DNA from: an uncultured Devosia sp.
GTDB lineage: Bacteria; Pseudomonadota; Alphaproteobacteria; Rhizobiales; Devosiaceae
DNA: 54,953 bases
Assembly: GCF_946479885.1 (NCBI RefSeq)
Contig: NZ_CAMLHM010000020.1
Span: 1 to 54,953, forward strand
Direction: 5' to 3'
Shown here: positions 1 through 8,784 of the stretch, in pieces
Numbering within the stretch: the first letter of the stretch is position 1
Layout: each line of letters begins with the position of its first letter
Notes under the pieces: model-generated
What the model was told of the DNA's origin: nothing
What the model saw: only the letters and a program-made list of their open reading frames with translations
Databases searched by the model: none
Program-made: the position numbers and the translations under genes

Positions 1-80
1 GCGGCGCCGGGCCCCCCCCCCCCCCCCCCCCCCGGTGGGGGGGGGCGCCCGGCCGCCGCCGGGGGGGGGGGCCCCCCCCT
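1..80. other. C/G homopolymer runs at window edge, probable assembly artefact
   Basis: The first 80 bases consist almost only of long C and G runs, with no coding or regulatory pattern. This is typical of a low-quality contig end. It could be genuine low-complexity DNA, but nothing in it can be supported as a feature. Confidence 0.6.
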
Positions 81-131
81 TTTCCGGGTCGGATGCGGAG
101 GAAGGCCCCCTCACCCGACCCAAGAGGGTCG

Positions 132-154
132 ACCTCTCCCCCTGGGGGAGAGGT
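132..154. repeat. Palindromic repeat, likely asd terminator
   Basis: A near-perfect hairpin (ACCTCTCCC, loop, GGGAGAGGT) lies 11 bases beyond the asd stop codon. It belongs to the dispersed CCTCTCC/GGAGAGG repeat family also seen near 8.8, 24.7, 25.5 and 52.9 kb. It may terminate asd transcripts, although no T-run follows. Confidence 0.55.
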
Positions 155-164
155 GAAGAAGGCC

Positions 165-1205
165 TCAGGCCGCCTTGCGGGACGTCAACCCGCGGGCGAT
201 CAGCTCTTCGGCGATCTGGATGGTATTGAGCGCGGCGCCCTTGCGCAGATTGTCGGAGACGACCCAGATATTGAGTCCATTCTCGATCGTCGCGTCCTCG
301 CGGATGCGGCTGACAAAGGTGTCGTATTCGCCCACAGCCTCGACCGGCGTCGCATAGCCACCCGGCTCGCGCTTGTCGATGACGGCCACGCCCGGGGCCT
401 CGCGCAGGATGTCGCGTGCCTCATCGGGCGAGATGGGGTTTTCGAATTCGATATTGACCGCTTCCGAATGGCCCACGAAGACCGGCACGCGCACGGCGGT
501 GCAGGTGACCTTGATCTTGGGATCGAGGATCTTCTTGGTCTCGGCCATCACCTTCCACTCTTCCTTGGTCGAGCCGTCTTCCATGAAGACGTCGATATGG
601 GGAATGACGTTGAAGGCGATCTGCTTGGGGAACTTGCCCGGGGTCGCCGTATCGTTGACGAAAATGCCCTTGGTCTGGTTCCACAGCTCGTCGACGCCTT
701 CCTTGCCGGCGCCGGAAACCGACTGGTAGGTGGCCACGACCACGCGCTTGATCTTGGCGAAATCATGCAGCGGCTTGAGCGCCACCACCAGCTGGGCGGT
801 GGAGCAATTGGGATTGGCGATGATGTTGAGCCGGTTCGGATTGGCCAGCCAGCCATCGAGCACATGCCCGTTCACCTCGGGCACGATGAGCGGCACGTTG
901 CTGTCATAGCGCCAGGCGCTCGAATTATCGATGACGATGCAGCCGCTGGCGGCAATGCGCGGCGCCCAGTCCTTGGAGATGGCGCCACCGGCCGACATGA
1001 TGGCGAAATCGACGCCCTTGAAGTCGAAGTCGTCAAGGTTCTTGGCCTTGAGGATCTTGTCGCCATAGGAGATTTCGCGGCCGATCGAGCGCGAGGAGGC
1101 GAGCGCGATCACCTCATCGGCGGGGAACTTGCGCTCCGCCAGAATATTGAGAACTTCCCGGCCCACATTGCCCGTGGCACCGACGACAGCGACGCGATAA
1201 CCCAT
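165..1205 (-). CDS. asd: Aspartate-semialdehyde dehydrogenase
   Basis: Reduces L-aspartyl-4-phosphate to aspartate-4-semialdehyde with NADPH, the branch point to lysine/diaminopimelate, threonine and methionine; cytosolic. The 346-residue product has the usual length. It opens with the Rossmann motif VVGATGNVGREVL and has the catalytic Cys in ANPNCSTAQLV (about residue 130). The start is ATG at 1205. A perfect 8-3-8 palindrome lies about 40 bases upstream. The gene stands alone, followed by a repeat hairpin. dapF of the same pathway lies 20 kb away in this window. Confidence 0.96.
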   Translation of the reverse strand: MGYRVAVVGATGNVGREVLNILAERKFPADEVIALASSRSIGREISYGDKILKAKNLDDFDFKGVDFAIMSAGGAISKDWAPRIAASGCIVIDNSSAWRYDSNVPLIVPEVNGHVLDGWLANPNRLNIIANPNCSTAQLVVALKPLHDFAKIKRVVVATYQSVSGAGKEGVDELWNQTKGIFVNDTATPGKFPKQIAFNVIPHIDVFMEDGSTKEEWKVMAETKKILDPKIKVTCTAVRVPVFVGHSEAVNIEFENPISPDEARDILREAPGVAVIDKREPGGYATPVEAVGEYDTFVSRIREDATIENGLNIWVVSDNLRKGAALNTIQIAEELIARGLTSRKAA

Positions 1206-1596
1206 AATTTGGAACTCCAGTCCCTTACCAGTTTCCGCCCCCGCGCGATGGTATCCATCGCGGCCAGTGCTTTGAGCCTCTCCCCGTCGGGAGGCGACCC
1301 GGGGAAAAGCGTCAGGCGGTTTTGGTGGTTTTAGTCATCGATGCAGCGACGCCAGCGGCGGTAAGCCGGCTGGTTGCGAGGTCCGCAATGTCGAAAAAGC
1401 TGCGCATCTGCTGACTGCTTGGTTGAAAGCAGGCGAAGTCATACTCCCAAATAGGAAATAGTCAATGAAATTGCCGCGCGGCGGCGTCAGTGATGCACCG
1501 CTGCAACAAGGACTATGTTAAGACGCCATTAACGGTCTAAATTAGCGCGCTGTGAAGCCTTTCGGGCGGCAATGGCACGAGGCGGGGGACAGGGCG
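1206..1596. other. Intergenic region between divergent asd and porin-like gene
   Basis: About 390 bases without a gene. It must hold the promoters of asd (leftward) and of the outer-membrane protein (rightward). Visible elements are the perfect palindrome at 1244-1262 and a half-copy of the CCTCTCC repeat near 1275-1305. The stretch 1440-1550 is relatively AT-rich and is the most likely place for the rightward promoter, but no clear -35/-10 pair stands out. Confidence 0.5.
1244..1262. promoter_or_regulatory. Perfect 19-bp palindrome upstream of asd
   Basis: CGCGATGG-tat-CCATCGCG is a perfect inverted repeat about 40 bases before the asd start. Its size and position fit a dimeric repressor operator in the asd leader. 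The regulator is unknown, and a simple RNA hairpin is an alternative. Confidence 0.4.
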
Positions 1597-2679
1597 ATGC
1601 GGCGTAGCGTGTTGATGGGTGTGCTGGCGGGGACCATGCTGCTGGCGGGTCCTGCATCGGCCCAAAACAATGCGCTCTATTTCAGCCCCGACCTGATGGC
1701 CGAATTCACCGCGCCCAGTGCCTTCGAGGGGCTCTATGCCGGTGTGCTGATCGGCCCCATCTCGGCCCGCAAGAACAACTTCAATACCGTAGGCGCCGAT
1801 ATCCGTGGCGAACTGGGTGGCGTGGTGGGCTGGAACCAGCCGGTCGCGCCGGGCGTCATCATCGGCGGCGAATTGCAGGGCACCGTCGCCACCGACTTCG
1901 GTTCGGCCTATCTGCGCCTGATGGCGCTGGCCCGGCTGGGCTTTGCCGCTGGCGACAATACCCTGGTCTACCTGCTGGGCGGCGCCGGGCGCATGGGCGA
2001 GGGCTGGGCCTTCGAAGCCGGCATCGGCACCGAGGTCATGGTGACATCAAACATGGCCCTGCGGCTTGAGGCGGCCGGCATCGGCCAGCTCGGCCCCGTG
2101 CCCAATGGCAACAACATCCCGGCCGTTTCGGCCATGCGCATCACCTCGGGCGCCATCTGGCAGCTCGATGGCGGTCCGGCAGCGACCACGTTCAATACCG
2201 GCCCGGTGACCGATTTCACCGGCTTCCATGCCGGTATCAATATCGGCGGGCTGACCGATCCGCAGTTCAACTTCTTCGACGATTATGGCTGGGGCTGGCA
2301 CCTGAGCCGCTTCGAAATGGGCGGCTTTGCCGGCTATACCCACGCCATCAACGACATGTTCCGCGCCGGCATCGAAGTCCAGCTCGGGGTCAACTACGAC
2401 ACATCGGGCGATGCGGGCTTTGACGCGCTGGCCCTTGGCCGCCTCGGCGTGGTGCCGACCCAGGGCGTCCATGCCTATGCCGCCGGCGGGTTAGGGCTGG
2501 TCGAAGGCCAGGCCGCCTATGCCTTTGGCGGTGGCGTCGAATATGCGCTCTGGGGCAATGCATCGGTGCGCGGCGAGGCCTTGCTGCTGGGCCGCCTGGA
2601 CGGCGCGCCGGGCCTGACCGGGGTCAGCGGCCCCTCGAGCTCCAAGGTCACCATTGGCACGGTGTGGCACTTCGACTAA
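1597..2679 (+). CDS. Outer-membrane beta-barrel-like protein, duplicated
   Basis: Probable secreted outer-membrane protein of unknown specific role. I place the start at ATG 1597, where a signal peptide begins (MRRSVLMGVLAG..., cleavage after GPASAQ). A GTG 45 bases earlier would add a poor leader. The mature part alternates glycine-rich hydrophobic segments (GFAGYTHAIND, GLGLVEGQAAYAFGGGVEYALWG), as in Omp25/Omp31-type eight-stranded barrels. It ends in WHFD, not the usual terminal aromatic residue. Two halves look alike: FEGLYAGVLIGPI near mature residue 30 matches FTGFHAGINIGGL near 215, each followed by an RLG...AYAAGG/YLLGG segment, which suggests an internal duplication. Confidence 0.7.
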   Translation: MRRSVLMGVLAGTMLLAGPASAQNNALYFSPDLMAEFTAPSAFEGLYAGVLIGPISARKNNFNTVGADIRGELGGVVGWNQPVAPGVIIGGELQGTVATDFGSAYLRLMALARLGFAAGDNTLVYLLGGAGRMGEGWAFEAGIGTEVMVTSNMALRLEAAGIGQLGPVPNGNNIPAVSAMRITSGAIWQLDGGPAATTFNTGPVTDFTGFHAGINIGGLTDPQFNFFDDYGWGWHLSRFEMGGFAGYTHAINDMFRAGIEVQLGVNYDTSGDAGFDALALGRLGVVPTQGVHAYAAGGLGLVEGQAAYAFGGGVEYALWGNASVRGEALLLGRLDGAPGLTGVSGPSSSKVTIGTVWHFD

Positions 2680-2702
2680 GAGCAACGCTCTATTTCAAGT
2701 AG

Positions 2703-2781
2703 CCTCATGGTGAGCTTGTCGAACCACGAGGCGTGGCGGGATCGTGCGACGACCTCGTCCTTCGACAGGCTCAGGATGAGG
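2703..2781. repeat. Paired 29-bp palindromic repeats (family 1, copy 1)
   Basis: Two imperfect palindromes, 2703-2731 (begins CCTCATGGTGAGC, ends CCACGAGG) and 2753-2781 (begins CCTCGTCCTTCGAC, ends GGATGAGG), lie in inverse orientation. They end 25 bases before the next start codon. On the opposite strand the flank reads CAGTAGAC, shared with the other copies. Confidence 0.85.
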
Positions 2782-2806
2782 TCTACTGGCCAGCCAGGAA
2801 CCCACC

Positions 2807-3997
2807 ATGCCCCATTATGATGTCGTGATCCTGGGCGCTGGCGCCGCCGGCATGATGGCCGCCATCGAGGCCGGCAAACGCGGGCGCTCCGTGCTGGTGG
2901 TCGACCACGCCAAATATGCCGGCGAGAAAATCCGCATTTCGGGCGGCGGGCGCTGCAACTTCACCAATATCAACGCCACGATCGAGAAGGGCCGTGATCG
3001 CTTCCTGAGCCAGAACCCGCGCTTCGCGCTCTCGGCCCTCAGCCGCTACACCCCCGACATGTTCATCGCCCTGGTCCAGAGCCATGGCATCGCCTTCCAC
3101 GAGAAGACGCTGGGCCAGCTGTTCTGCGACGGGCCGGCGACGCAGATCAACACCATGCTGCTGGGCGAGATGCGCAAGGCCGGCGTGACGCTGGTGCTCG
3201 AAACCGGGGTCGAGAGCGTTGGCCGCGAGGATGATCGTTTCGCGCTGCAGCTCACCACCTCTTCGATCACCTGCGACAGCCTCGTCGTCGCCACCGGCGG
3301 CAAGTCCATTCCCAAGATGGGTGCCACGGGTCTCGGCTATCAGCTCGCCACCCAATTCGGCTTGCGACTGACCGATACACGGCCAGGCCTGGTGCCGCTG
3401 ACCTTCGAGACCGGGGCGCTGGACAAGCTCAAGGAGCTCTCGGGCATCGCCACCGACGCGGTTGTCAGCCATGGCAAGACGGCGTTCGAGGAGGCCCTGC
3501 TCTTCACTCATCGCGGGCTCAGCGGCCCCGCGATTTTGCAGATTTCCTCCTATTGGCGCGAGGGCGATCCCATTTCGGTCGACCTGCTGCCGCATCAGGA
3601 TGCCGGCGAGGTCATCCGCGCCGCCCGCAAGGCCAATCCCAAGGTGCAGGTGCAGACCGTGCTCGGCGGCCTGCTGCCCAAGAAGCTGGCGCAGCTGCTG
3701 GGCGACGAACTGGACCTGCCCGGCATGATCGGCGACTTTTCCGACAAGAAGCTGGCCGCGGTCGAGGCCATGCTCAAGGCCTGGACGCTCAAGCCCGTCG
3801 GCTCGGAGGGCTATCGCACCGCCGAAGTGACGCTGGGCGGCGTCGACACCCGCGACCTCGATGCCAAGACCATGGCGGCGCGCGATGTGCCTGGGCTGTT
3901 CTTCATCGGCGAAGTGGTGGATGTGACCGGCTGGCTGGGTGGCTACAATTTCCAGTGGGCCTGGGCGAGTGGCTGGGCTGCGGGTCAGGTGGCTTAG
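2807..3997 (+). CDS. HI0933/YhiN-family FAD-dependent oxidoreductase
   Basis: A flavoprotein of the HI0933 family, catalogued as aminoacetone oxidase-like or NAD(P)/FAD-dependent. The physiological substrate is not established. The 396 residues match the family. The N-terminus has the FAD-binding GxGxxG (VILGAGAAGMMAAIEAG), then the family signature KIRISGGGRCNFTN (residues 43-56), a second nucleotide motif VVATGG with GATGLGY, and the C-terminal flavin motif FIGEVVDVTGWLGGYNFQWAWASG. The start at ATG 2807 is set by the N-terminal motif. Repeats flank the gene on both sides, so it is probably monocistronic. Confidence 0.9.
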   Translation: MPHYDVVILGAGAAGMMAAIEAGKRGRSVLVVDHAKYAGEKIRISGGGRCNFTNINATIEKGRDRFLSQNPRFALSALSRYTPDMFIALVQSHGIAFHEKTLGQLFCDGPATQINTMLLGEMRKAGVTLVLETGVESVGREDDRFALQLTTSSITCDSLVVATGGKSIPKMGATGLGYQLATQFGLRLTDTRPGLVPLTFETGALDKLKELSGIATDAVVSHGKTAFEEALLFTHRGLSGPAILQISSYWREGDPISVDLLPHQDAGEVIRAARKANPKVQVQTVLGGLLPKKLAQLLGDELDLPGMIGDFSDKKLAAVEAMLKAWTLKPVGSEGYRTAEVTLGGVDTRDLDAKTMAARDVPGLFFIGEVVDVTGWLGGYNFQWAWASGWAAGQVA

Positions 3998-4013
3998 GCA
4001 CATTCGCACCGCG

Positions 4014-4137
4014 ACCACCGCGCGGTACCTCCCCCTTCAAGGGGGAGGTTAGGAGGGGGTGTTGAGAGCCACGATCTGCATCGGGGCCAACCGTCCCCCA
4101 CCCTTGATCCCTCCCCGCAAGGGGGAGGGTGTCGACT
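4014..4137. repeat. Composite palindromic repeat (family 2, copy A)
   Basis: About 124 bases containing two hairpins: CCTCCCCCTTCAAGGGGGAGG near 4028-4048 and CCCTCCCC...GGGGAGGG near 4109-4129. A diverged centre separates them. An inverted copy with the same outer sequences (ACCACCGCGCGG at one end, GGGTGTCGACT at the other) lies at 17643-17764. Both copies sit between convergent genes. Confidence 0.85.
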
Positions 4138-4160
4138 GATGATTCAGCGCGCCAAACCGG

Positions 4161-4718
4161 TCAAAACCGCCACCCCAACCGCAGCCCCAAATTCGTATTC
4201 GCCCGTGCCACGCCGCAGGTGCCGAAATCGGGCAGGTGTTCGACCGTGGCGATGAGTGTGGTTGCCAGTGGCAGGTTGACGCCGACGCTGCCGGCGAGCC
4301 GCAGGCCGACGCCGCAACCGATATTGCGGGACGGGGCGTTTTGCGGCGCGCTGAACATGGATGAGCGCACGACGCCGCCCGCGCTGGCTTCGACAAAGAC
4401 CGGCAGTACGGGCGCCTGGAAGGTCCAGCTCAAGCCGGCATAGCCATAGCTGTCCTGGCCGCGAAAGCTCATGGTGGCGCCCAGATGCGGCCGGAGCTCG
4501 CCCATGACGCTCCACGCATTGAGATCGGGCACGGCAAACAGCAATTCGACATTGGCGTCGCCGATGCGGTTGGGATCGAAGAGATTGCCGCCGGCCTCGA
4601 CGCCCCGCACCCCGACGCCGGCGCGCACTTCGGGCAGCAGGTTGAACTGCGCCTGCGCCGGGGCAGCCAACAGCAGCAGGCCGAGGACGAGAGCGAGGCG
4701 GGAAAGAATGCTGCACAT
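4161..4718 (-). CDS. PagL-like outer-membrane beta-barrel protein
   Basis: Probable small outer-membrane barrel related to lipid A 3-O-deacylases (PagL / acyloxyacyl hydrolase). The product is 185 residues from ATG 4718, which has a GGAG 7 bases upstream; longer starts at 4736 or 4739 lack this. A signal peptide ends at PAQAQ. The tail (EHLPDF..., then NTNLGLRLGWRF with terminal Phe) follows the PagL pattern of a His on the second-last strand and a final NxGxRxGxRF strand. In PagL the catalytic motif is His-x-Ser. Here it reads His-Leu-Pro, so the serine is missing and deacylase activity is doubtful. Two cysteines (GCGVG, GTCGV) may form a disulfide. Confidence 0.6.
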   Translation of the reverse strand: MCSILSRLALVLGLLLLAAPAQAQFNLLPEVRAGVGVRGVEAGGNLFDPNRIGDANVELLFAVPDLNAWSVMGELRPHLGATMSFRGQDSYGYAGLSWTFQAPVLPVFVEASAGGVVRSSMFSAPQNAPSRNIGCGVGLRLAGSVGVNLPLATTLIATVEHLPDFGTCGVARANTNLGLRLGWRF

Positions 4719-4901
4719 GGGACTGCTCCGGGCCATCAATCTTCGATTGAGCGGGGCAGGCGGCCGATGCGCAAGATTTGACTAAAATTGCGATGAACGA
4801 GTTGCTAACGGCCGTATCTGGCATCTCGCTTTCATCGCAATTTGCCGATAGAAGGCTGCGATTGCGAAGCAACGCCGTGATTGCCGAAAAGGATATTGCC
4901 C

Positions 4902-5912
4902 GTGACCCCTCCCTTTGCCCTGTCGCTGCAGGATCTTGCCCCCATTGCCGAGGGCACCAGTACGGCCGAGGCCATGGCCGAGACCATTCGCCTGGCGCAG
5001 GAGGCCGACCGGCTGGGCTACACGAGGCTCTGGTATGCCGAGCATCACGGCATGCCCTCGATTGCCTCGTCGGTGCCCGAAATCCTGATCGGCAGCGCGG
5101 CTGCCCACACAAAATCCATCCGCATCGGCTCGGGCGGCGTCATGCTGCTCAACCATGCGCCTTTGCGCATCGCCGAAGCCTATCGCACGCTCGAAGGCCT
5201 CTTCCCCGGGCGCATCGATCTGGGCATCGGCCGCGCGCCGGGTGGTGACGGCTATGCCATGCGCGCCTTGCGCAGCGGCGGTGGCGAGGAATTTTCCGCT
5301 TACCTCGCCGAACTGATGGCCTTCGACGAGGACAGCTTTCCGCCCGATCACCCATTTTCCCGCGTGCCGGTCTCGCCCGGTGGCATCCGCCTGCCGCCGA
5401 TGTGGCTGCTTGGATCGTCGGGCGCCAGTGCCCAGGCTGCAGGCCAACTGGGCATCGGCTATGCCTTTGCCGCCCATTTCAGCCACACGCCCCCTGCCCC
5501 GGCCTTCGAGGCCTATCGCTATGCCTTCAGGGCGACGGAAGCCTTCCCAAAACCCCGGACCATGCTCTGCGTGTCGGCCATCTGCGCCCCCACGGACGAG
5601 GAGGCCCAATATCTCTCGCGTTCGCAGGCCGTCAGCTGGGCCCTGTTCACCACCGGCGAGCAGCGCAAGCTGATGGCGCCCGACGAGGCCCATGCACGGG
5701 TACTGACCGCGCAGCAGCAGAGCGTCATCGACCATCAATCGACCCTGTGGATCGTGGGCTCGCCGCAGACGGTGCGCGACGCCATCGCCGAGAAAGCCGA
5801 AAGCTGCGCCGCCGACGAGGTGATGATCACCACCACCGTGCACAGCTATGAGCTGCGCCGGCGCAGTTACGCGCTGATTGCGGAGGCGTTTGGCGTCGAA
5901 CCGCGGGGCTAG
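4902..5912 (+). CDS. Luciferase-like (LLM class) flavin-dependent monooxygenase
   Basis: A bacterial luciferase-family TIM-barrel oxidoreductase that uses reduced FMN. The substrate is unknown. It opens with SLQDLAPIAEG, then RLGYTRLWYAEHHGMPSIASSVPEI (the AEHH signature), TKSIRIGSGGVMLLNHAPLRIAEAY and FPGRIDLGIGRAPG, all typical of the LLM/YhbW-like subgroup. GTG 4902 is preferred because AAAAGGA lies 8 bases before it, giving about 336 residues; a TTG at 4881 is the alternative. It has no operon partner. Confidence 0.9.
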   Translation: MTPPFALSLQDLAPIAEGTSTAEAMAETIRLAQEADRLGYTRLWYAEHHGMPSIASSVPEILIGSAAAHTKSIRIGSGGVMLLNHAPLRIAEAYRTLEGLFPGRIDLGIGRAPGGDGYAMRALRSGGGEEFSAYLAELMAFDEDSFPPDHPFSRVPVSPGGIRLPPMWLLGSSGASAQAAGQLGIGYAFAAHFSHTPPAPAFEAYRYAFRATEAFPKPRTMLCVSAICAPTDEEAQYLSRSQAVSWALFTTGEQRKLMAPDEAHARVLTAQQQSVIDHQSTLWIVGSPQTVRDAIAEKAESCAADEVMITTTVHSYELRRRSYALIAEAFGVEPRG

Positions 5913-6027
5913 ACGGCGCGGCTGCGACATCGCGCCCCGGTGCCCCGCCCGTAAATCTGGGTCCTATTAACCGGGCATTGCGGTGCGGCCGCTTACCCTG
6001 CGGGCAATCGACGCTTCGGATCACGCC

Positions 6028-7248
6028 ATGAGCGCTGCAGCCTTCGTTCTGGCTATCAACCTGTTCATCGCCGCCATTTTCGCCACCGCCTTTGGCGTGG
6101 TTGCCGCCTATAACCGCTCGGCGGTGGGCGCGCGCTGGCTGGCGCTGGCCTATGGCCTTGGCGTGGTCAATCCGATCCTCGAATTCATCCTGCCCGGACA
6201 GGTCGATCCGCGCCCGGTGCAAGTGGCGATCTTTGCCGTGTTTCTCTTCGCCTTCAGCCTCTCGGTGGTCGGCCTGTCGCGGCACTATCGCCTCGCGCCG
6301 CCCTGGCGTGTGCTGGGGGTGATCGTCGTGGTCTCGCTGGTCGTCAACGTGCTGATCGTCGACATGCCGCGCAGCTCGCTGCTGCGGGGGATACTCTATC
6401 AGTCGCCCTATTTCTTCGTGCAGATCGTCGGGGTGATCACGATCCTGCGCTATCGCCAGCGCAAGGCGCTCGACATGGCCCTGCTGGTGCTGTTTGCCGC
6501 CAGCGGGCTGCAGTTTCTCTCCAAACCCGCGCTGGCCGCCTGGCTCGGATCGGGCGCCAGCGCCCGGGACTATATCGGCTCGACCTATGCCGCCATTTCG
6601 CAAAGCGTGGGCGCCATGCTGCTGATCGCCAATGGCCTGTTGATGCTGCTGATCATCGTGCGCGACAGCATGGCCGAGATCACCGCGCGTTCGGAGACCG
6701 ATACGCTGTCGGGCCTGTTCAACCGGCGCGGCTTCGAGGATCGCGCCGACCGGCTGCTGGCGACGGCTTTGCGGGCCGGCGTGCCATCAGCGATGGTGGT
6801 GGCTGACCTCGACCACTTCAAGGCCATCAATGACAGCCATGGCCACGAAGCCGGCGACCGGGTGATCACGGCTTTTGCCGATGTGCTGGGAACCACGGCC
6901 GATGCGCGCGCCATTATCGGTCGGCTGGGGGGCGAGGAATTTGCCGTGCTCATTCCGGGTGCAACGCTCGAGACCGCCCGGCTCTATGCCGAGGGCATCC
7001 GGACGGCATTTTCAGGCCTCGCCATAACGGGCCTGGCCCCGGACAGCCGGCACAGCGCCAGCTTCGGGGTGGCCCAGCTCATGGCCGGCGACAGCCTGTC
7101 GGACCTGCTGCGCCGCGCCGATGCGGCGCTTTACCTGGCCAAGAAGAGCGGCCGCGACCGTGTCTGCATAACCGGTCCCGACCCGGTGCCGCATTCGCAA
7201 ATGCTGGCACCCGGGGAACGGCGGCGCGGCTCGCGCCGCGCCGAGTGA
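6028..7248 (+). CDS. Membrane-bound diguanylate cyclase (GGEEF)
   Basis: Makes cyclic di-GMP from two GTP. Start ATG 6028 (406 residues) is chosen because the first membrane helix follows directly (AFVLAINLFIAAIFATAFG); a GTG 45 bases upstream is possible. Roughly six hydrophobic segments fill residues 5-205, an uncharacterised sensor module. The GGDEF domain follows, with DLDHFKAINDSHGHEAGD and the active site RLGGEEFAVLIPG. The spacing where an RxxD inhibitory site normally lies reads DARA, so product inhibition through a classical I-site is not expected. The C-terminal tail is Arg-rich. Confidence 0.92.
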   Translation: MSAAAFVLAINLFIAAIFATAFGVVAAYNRSAVGARWLALAYGLGVVNPILEFILPGQVDPRPVQVAIFAVFLFAFSLSVVGLSRHYRLAPPWRVLGVIVVVSLVVNVLIVDMPRSSLLRGILYQSPYFFVQIVGVITILRYRQRKALDMALLVLFAASGLQFLSKPALAAWLGSGASARDYIGSTYAAISQSVGAMLLIANGLLMLLIIVRDSMAEITARSETDTLSGLFNRRGFEDRADRLLATALRAGVPSAMVVADLDHFKAINDSHGHEAGDRVITAFADVLGTTADARAIIGRLGGEEFAVLIPGATLETARLYAEGIRTAFSGLAITGLAPDSRHSASFGVAQLMAGDSLSDLLRRADAALYLAKKSGRDRVCITGPDPVPHSQMLAPGERRRGSRRAE

Positions 7249-7638
7249 TCAGGAATTGGCTGCGCCGATCCGGGCGGTGACTTCGATCTCGATCTTCATG
7301 CCCGGCTCGATCATCTGCACGATCAGCATGGATGCGGCCGGGCGGATGTCCTTGAAGACCGGGCCGACAGCGGCGACCACGGCATTCACGTCATTGCGGT
7401 CGCCCACATAGTAGACCACCCGCACGGTATCCTGGATCGACGAGCCGGCTTCCTTGAGCGCCTTGTCGATGGTGGCGAGCGCATTGGCCGCCTGCTGGCC
7501 GATGTCGTCGGGCATGGTCATGGTGGCATAGTCGTAGCCGGTCGTGCCCGAAACATAGACCGTGTCTTCATGCCGGACGGCACGGGAATAGCCGAAGGTC
7601 GCCTCGAAGGGCGAACCGGTGGAAACGCGCTGGACCAT
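7249..7638 (-). CDS. RidA family (YjgF/YER057c/UK114) protein
   Basis: Members hydrolyse reactive enamine/imine intermediates such as 2-aminoacrylate, or act in related deamination steps. The small domain includes VSGTTGYDY and the conserved Arg region RPAASMLIVQMIEPGMKIEIEVTARI near the C-terminus. ATG 7638 gives 129 residues; a TTG two codons upstream would overlap the preceding GNAT stop. It is the last gene of the leftward unit leuD-GNAT-ridA. A link to branched-chain amino acid metabolism is suggested by that context only. Confidence 0.88.
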   Translation of the reverse strand: MVQRVSTGSPFEATFGYSRAVRHEDTVYVSGTTGYDYATMTMPDDIGQQAANALATIDKALKEAGSSIQDTVRVVYYVGDRNDVNAVVAAVGPVFKDIRPAASMLIVQMIEPGMKIEIEVTARIGAANS

Positions 7639-7640
7639 AA

Positions 7641-8066
7641 TCAACTCAAGTGTTTGTGGAGGAAGAACCGGCTCGAGCCGGGCGGATAATTGGCGATCTC
7701 ACCGAAGACGGCATAGCCGAGCTTCTCGTAGAAGCCCGGCGCCTGGAAGCTGAAGGTATCGAGCCAGATGCCGACGCAGCCATGCTCGCGCGCCACCACC
7801 TCGGCCTGCTCCATCAGCCGGCGACCGGCGCCCTGTCCGCGCAGCCGCTCGGGCACGAAGAGCAGCTCGACAAACATCCAGCCAAAGCTGATGCGGGCGG
7901 TGAGCCCGCCTTCGGTGGCGCCGGTGTCGGGATGCTTGAGCATCAGGCCGATCGTCGCGAACTTGCCGCTAAAGTCCGGCGTCTGCGCCCGGTTGAAGGC
8001 CACCAGGCCATCGATGACCGCGGCCCGGCTTTCCGGCGTGAGCTCAGGCTCGTAGGCGATCTCCAC
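7641..8066 (-). CDS. GNAT family N-acetyltransferase
   Basis: Predicted acetyl-CoA-dependent acyltransferase, substrate unknown. The 141-residue protein has the acetyl-CoA loop ERLRGQGAGRRLMEQAE (about residues 78-94) and ends in LDTFSFQAPGFYEKLGYAVFGEI, the usual terminal GNAT strands. The start is GTG 8066, eight bases after the leuD stop. Its stop nearly touches ridA, so the three genes are probably co-transcribed. Confidence 0.9.
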   Translation of the reverse strand: MEIAYEPELTPESRAAVIDGLVAFNRAQTPDFSGKFATIGLMLKHPDTGATEGGLTARISFGWMFVELLFVPERLRGQGAGRRLMEQAEVVAREHGCVGIWLDTFSFQAPGFYEKLGYAVFGEIANYPPGSSRFFLHKHLS

Positions 8067-8074
8067 CGCCGGGC

Positions 8075-8680
8075 TCAGAGCCAGGGGCGGTTGGCCGCCA
8101 TCTTGTTCTCGAACGTGGTGATCGAGGGATCGGACTTGAGCGTGCCGGCGATATCGTCGAGGCCTTCGAGCAGGATCTGCTTGCGGCTCGGATCGATGTC
8201 GAAATGCAGCGTGCCGCCGTCGGGTCCCTTGATGGTCTGGGATTCCAGGTCCACCGTCAGCGTGGCATTGGAGCCGCGTTCGGCATCGTCGAGCAGCAGC
8301 TTGAGCTGCTCGGGGCTGACGACCACCGGCAGAATGCCGTTCTTGAAGCAGTTATTGTAGAAAATGTCGGCAAAGCTGGTGGAGATGACGCAGCGAATGC
8401 CGAAATCGAGCAGCGCCCAGGGGGCATGCTCGCGCGAGGAACCGCAACCGAAATTGTCGCCCGCCACGATAATGGTGGCCTGGCGATAGCCCGATTTGTT
8501 GAGCACGAAATCGGGGTTCTCGGTGCCATCCTCATTGTAGCGCATCTCGCTGAACAAAGCGGTGCCCAGGCCCGTCCGCTTGATGGTCTTGAGATACTGC
8601 TTGGGGATGATCATGTCGGTGTCGATATTGATGATCGGCAGGGGCGCCGCGACACCGGTCAGGCTGATGAACTTGTCCAT
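8075..8680 (-). CDS. leuD: 3-isopropylmalate dehydratase small subunit
   Basis: With LeuC it isomerises 2-isopropylmalate to 3-isopropylmalate in leucine synthesis. The swivel domain is complete: [13 protein letters not shown] near the start and the signature [14 protein letters not shown] near residue 70. ATG 8680 gives 201 residues, the family length; an upstream start would add MAKRGFL only. leuC is not in the window, while leuB lies 8 kb away on the other strand. It heads the leuD-GNAT-ridA unit. Confidence 0.96.
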   Translation of the reverse strand: MDKFISLTGVAAPLPIINIDTDMIIPKQYLKTIKRTGLGTALFSEMRYNEDGTENPDFVLNKSGYRQATIIVAGDNFGCGSSREHAPWALLDFGIRCVISTSFADIFYNNCFKNGILPVVVSPEQLKLLLDDAERGSNATLTVDLESQTIKGPDGGTLHFDIDPSRKQILLEGLDDIAGTLKSDPSITTFENKMAANRPWL

Positions 8681-8784
8681 GAGGAAACCTCGCTTTGCCA
8701 AGGGTCTTCGCGCAAAGCGGAGTTGCGGTCAAGCCGGAAGCGTACTCTTGGGTACGGTTCGACGTTTTTTCTGAAGACTGTGAT

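Noticed and set aside
93..1334. 413-codon open frame opposite asd
   Set aside because: Antisense of asd, starting in low-quality sequence; no recognisable motif.
2703..2781. Spaced palindromes as a CRISPR array
   Set aside because: Only two inverted units per site with no regular unique spacers and no cas genes; they are REP-like.
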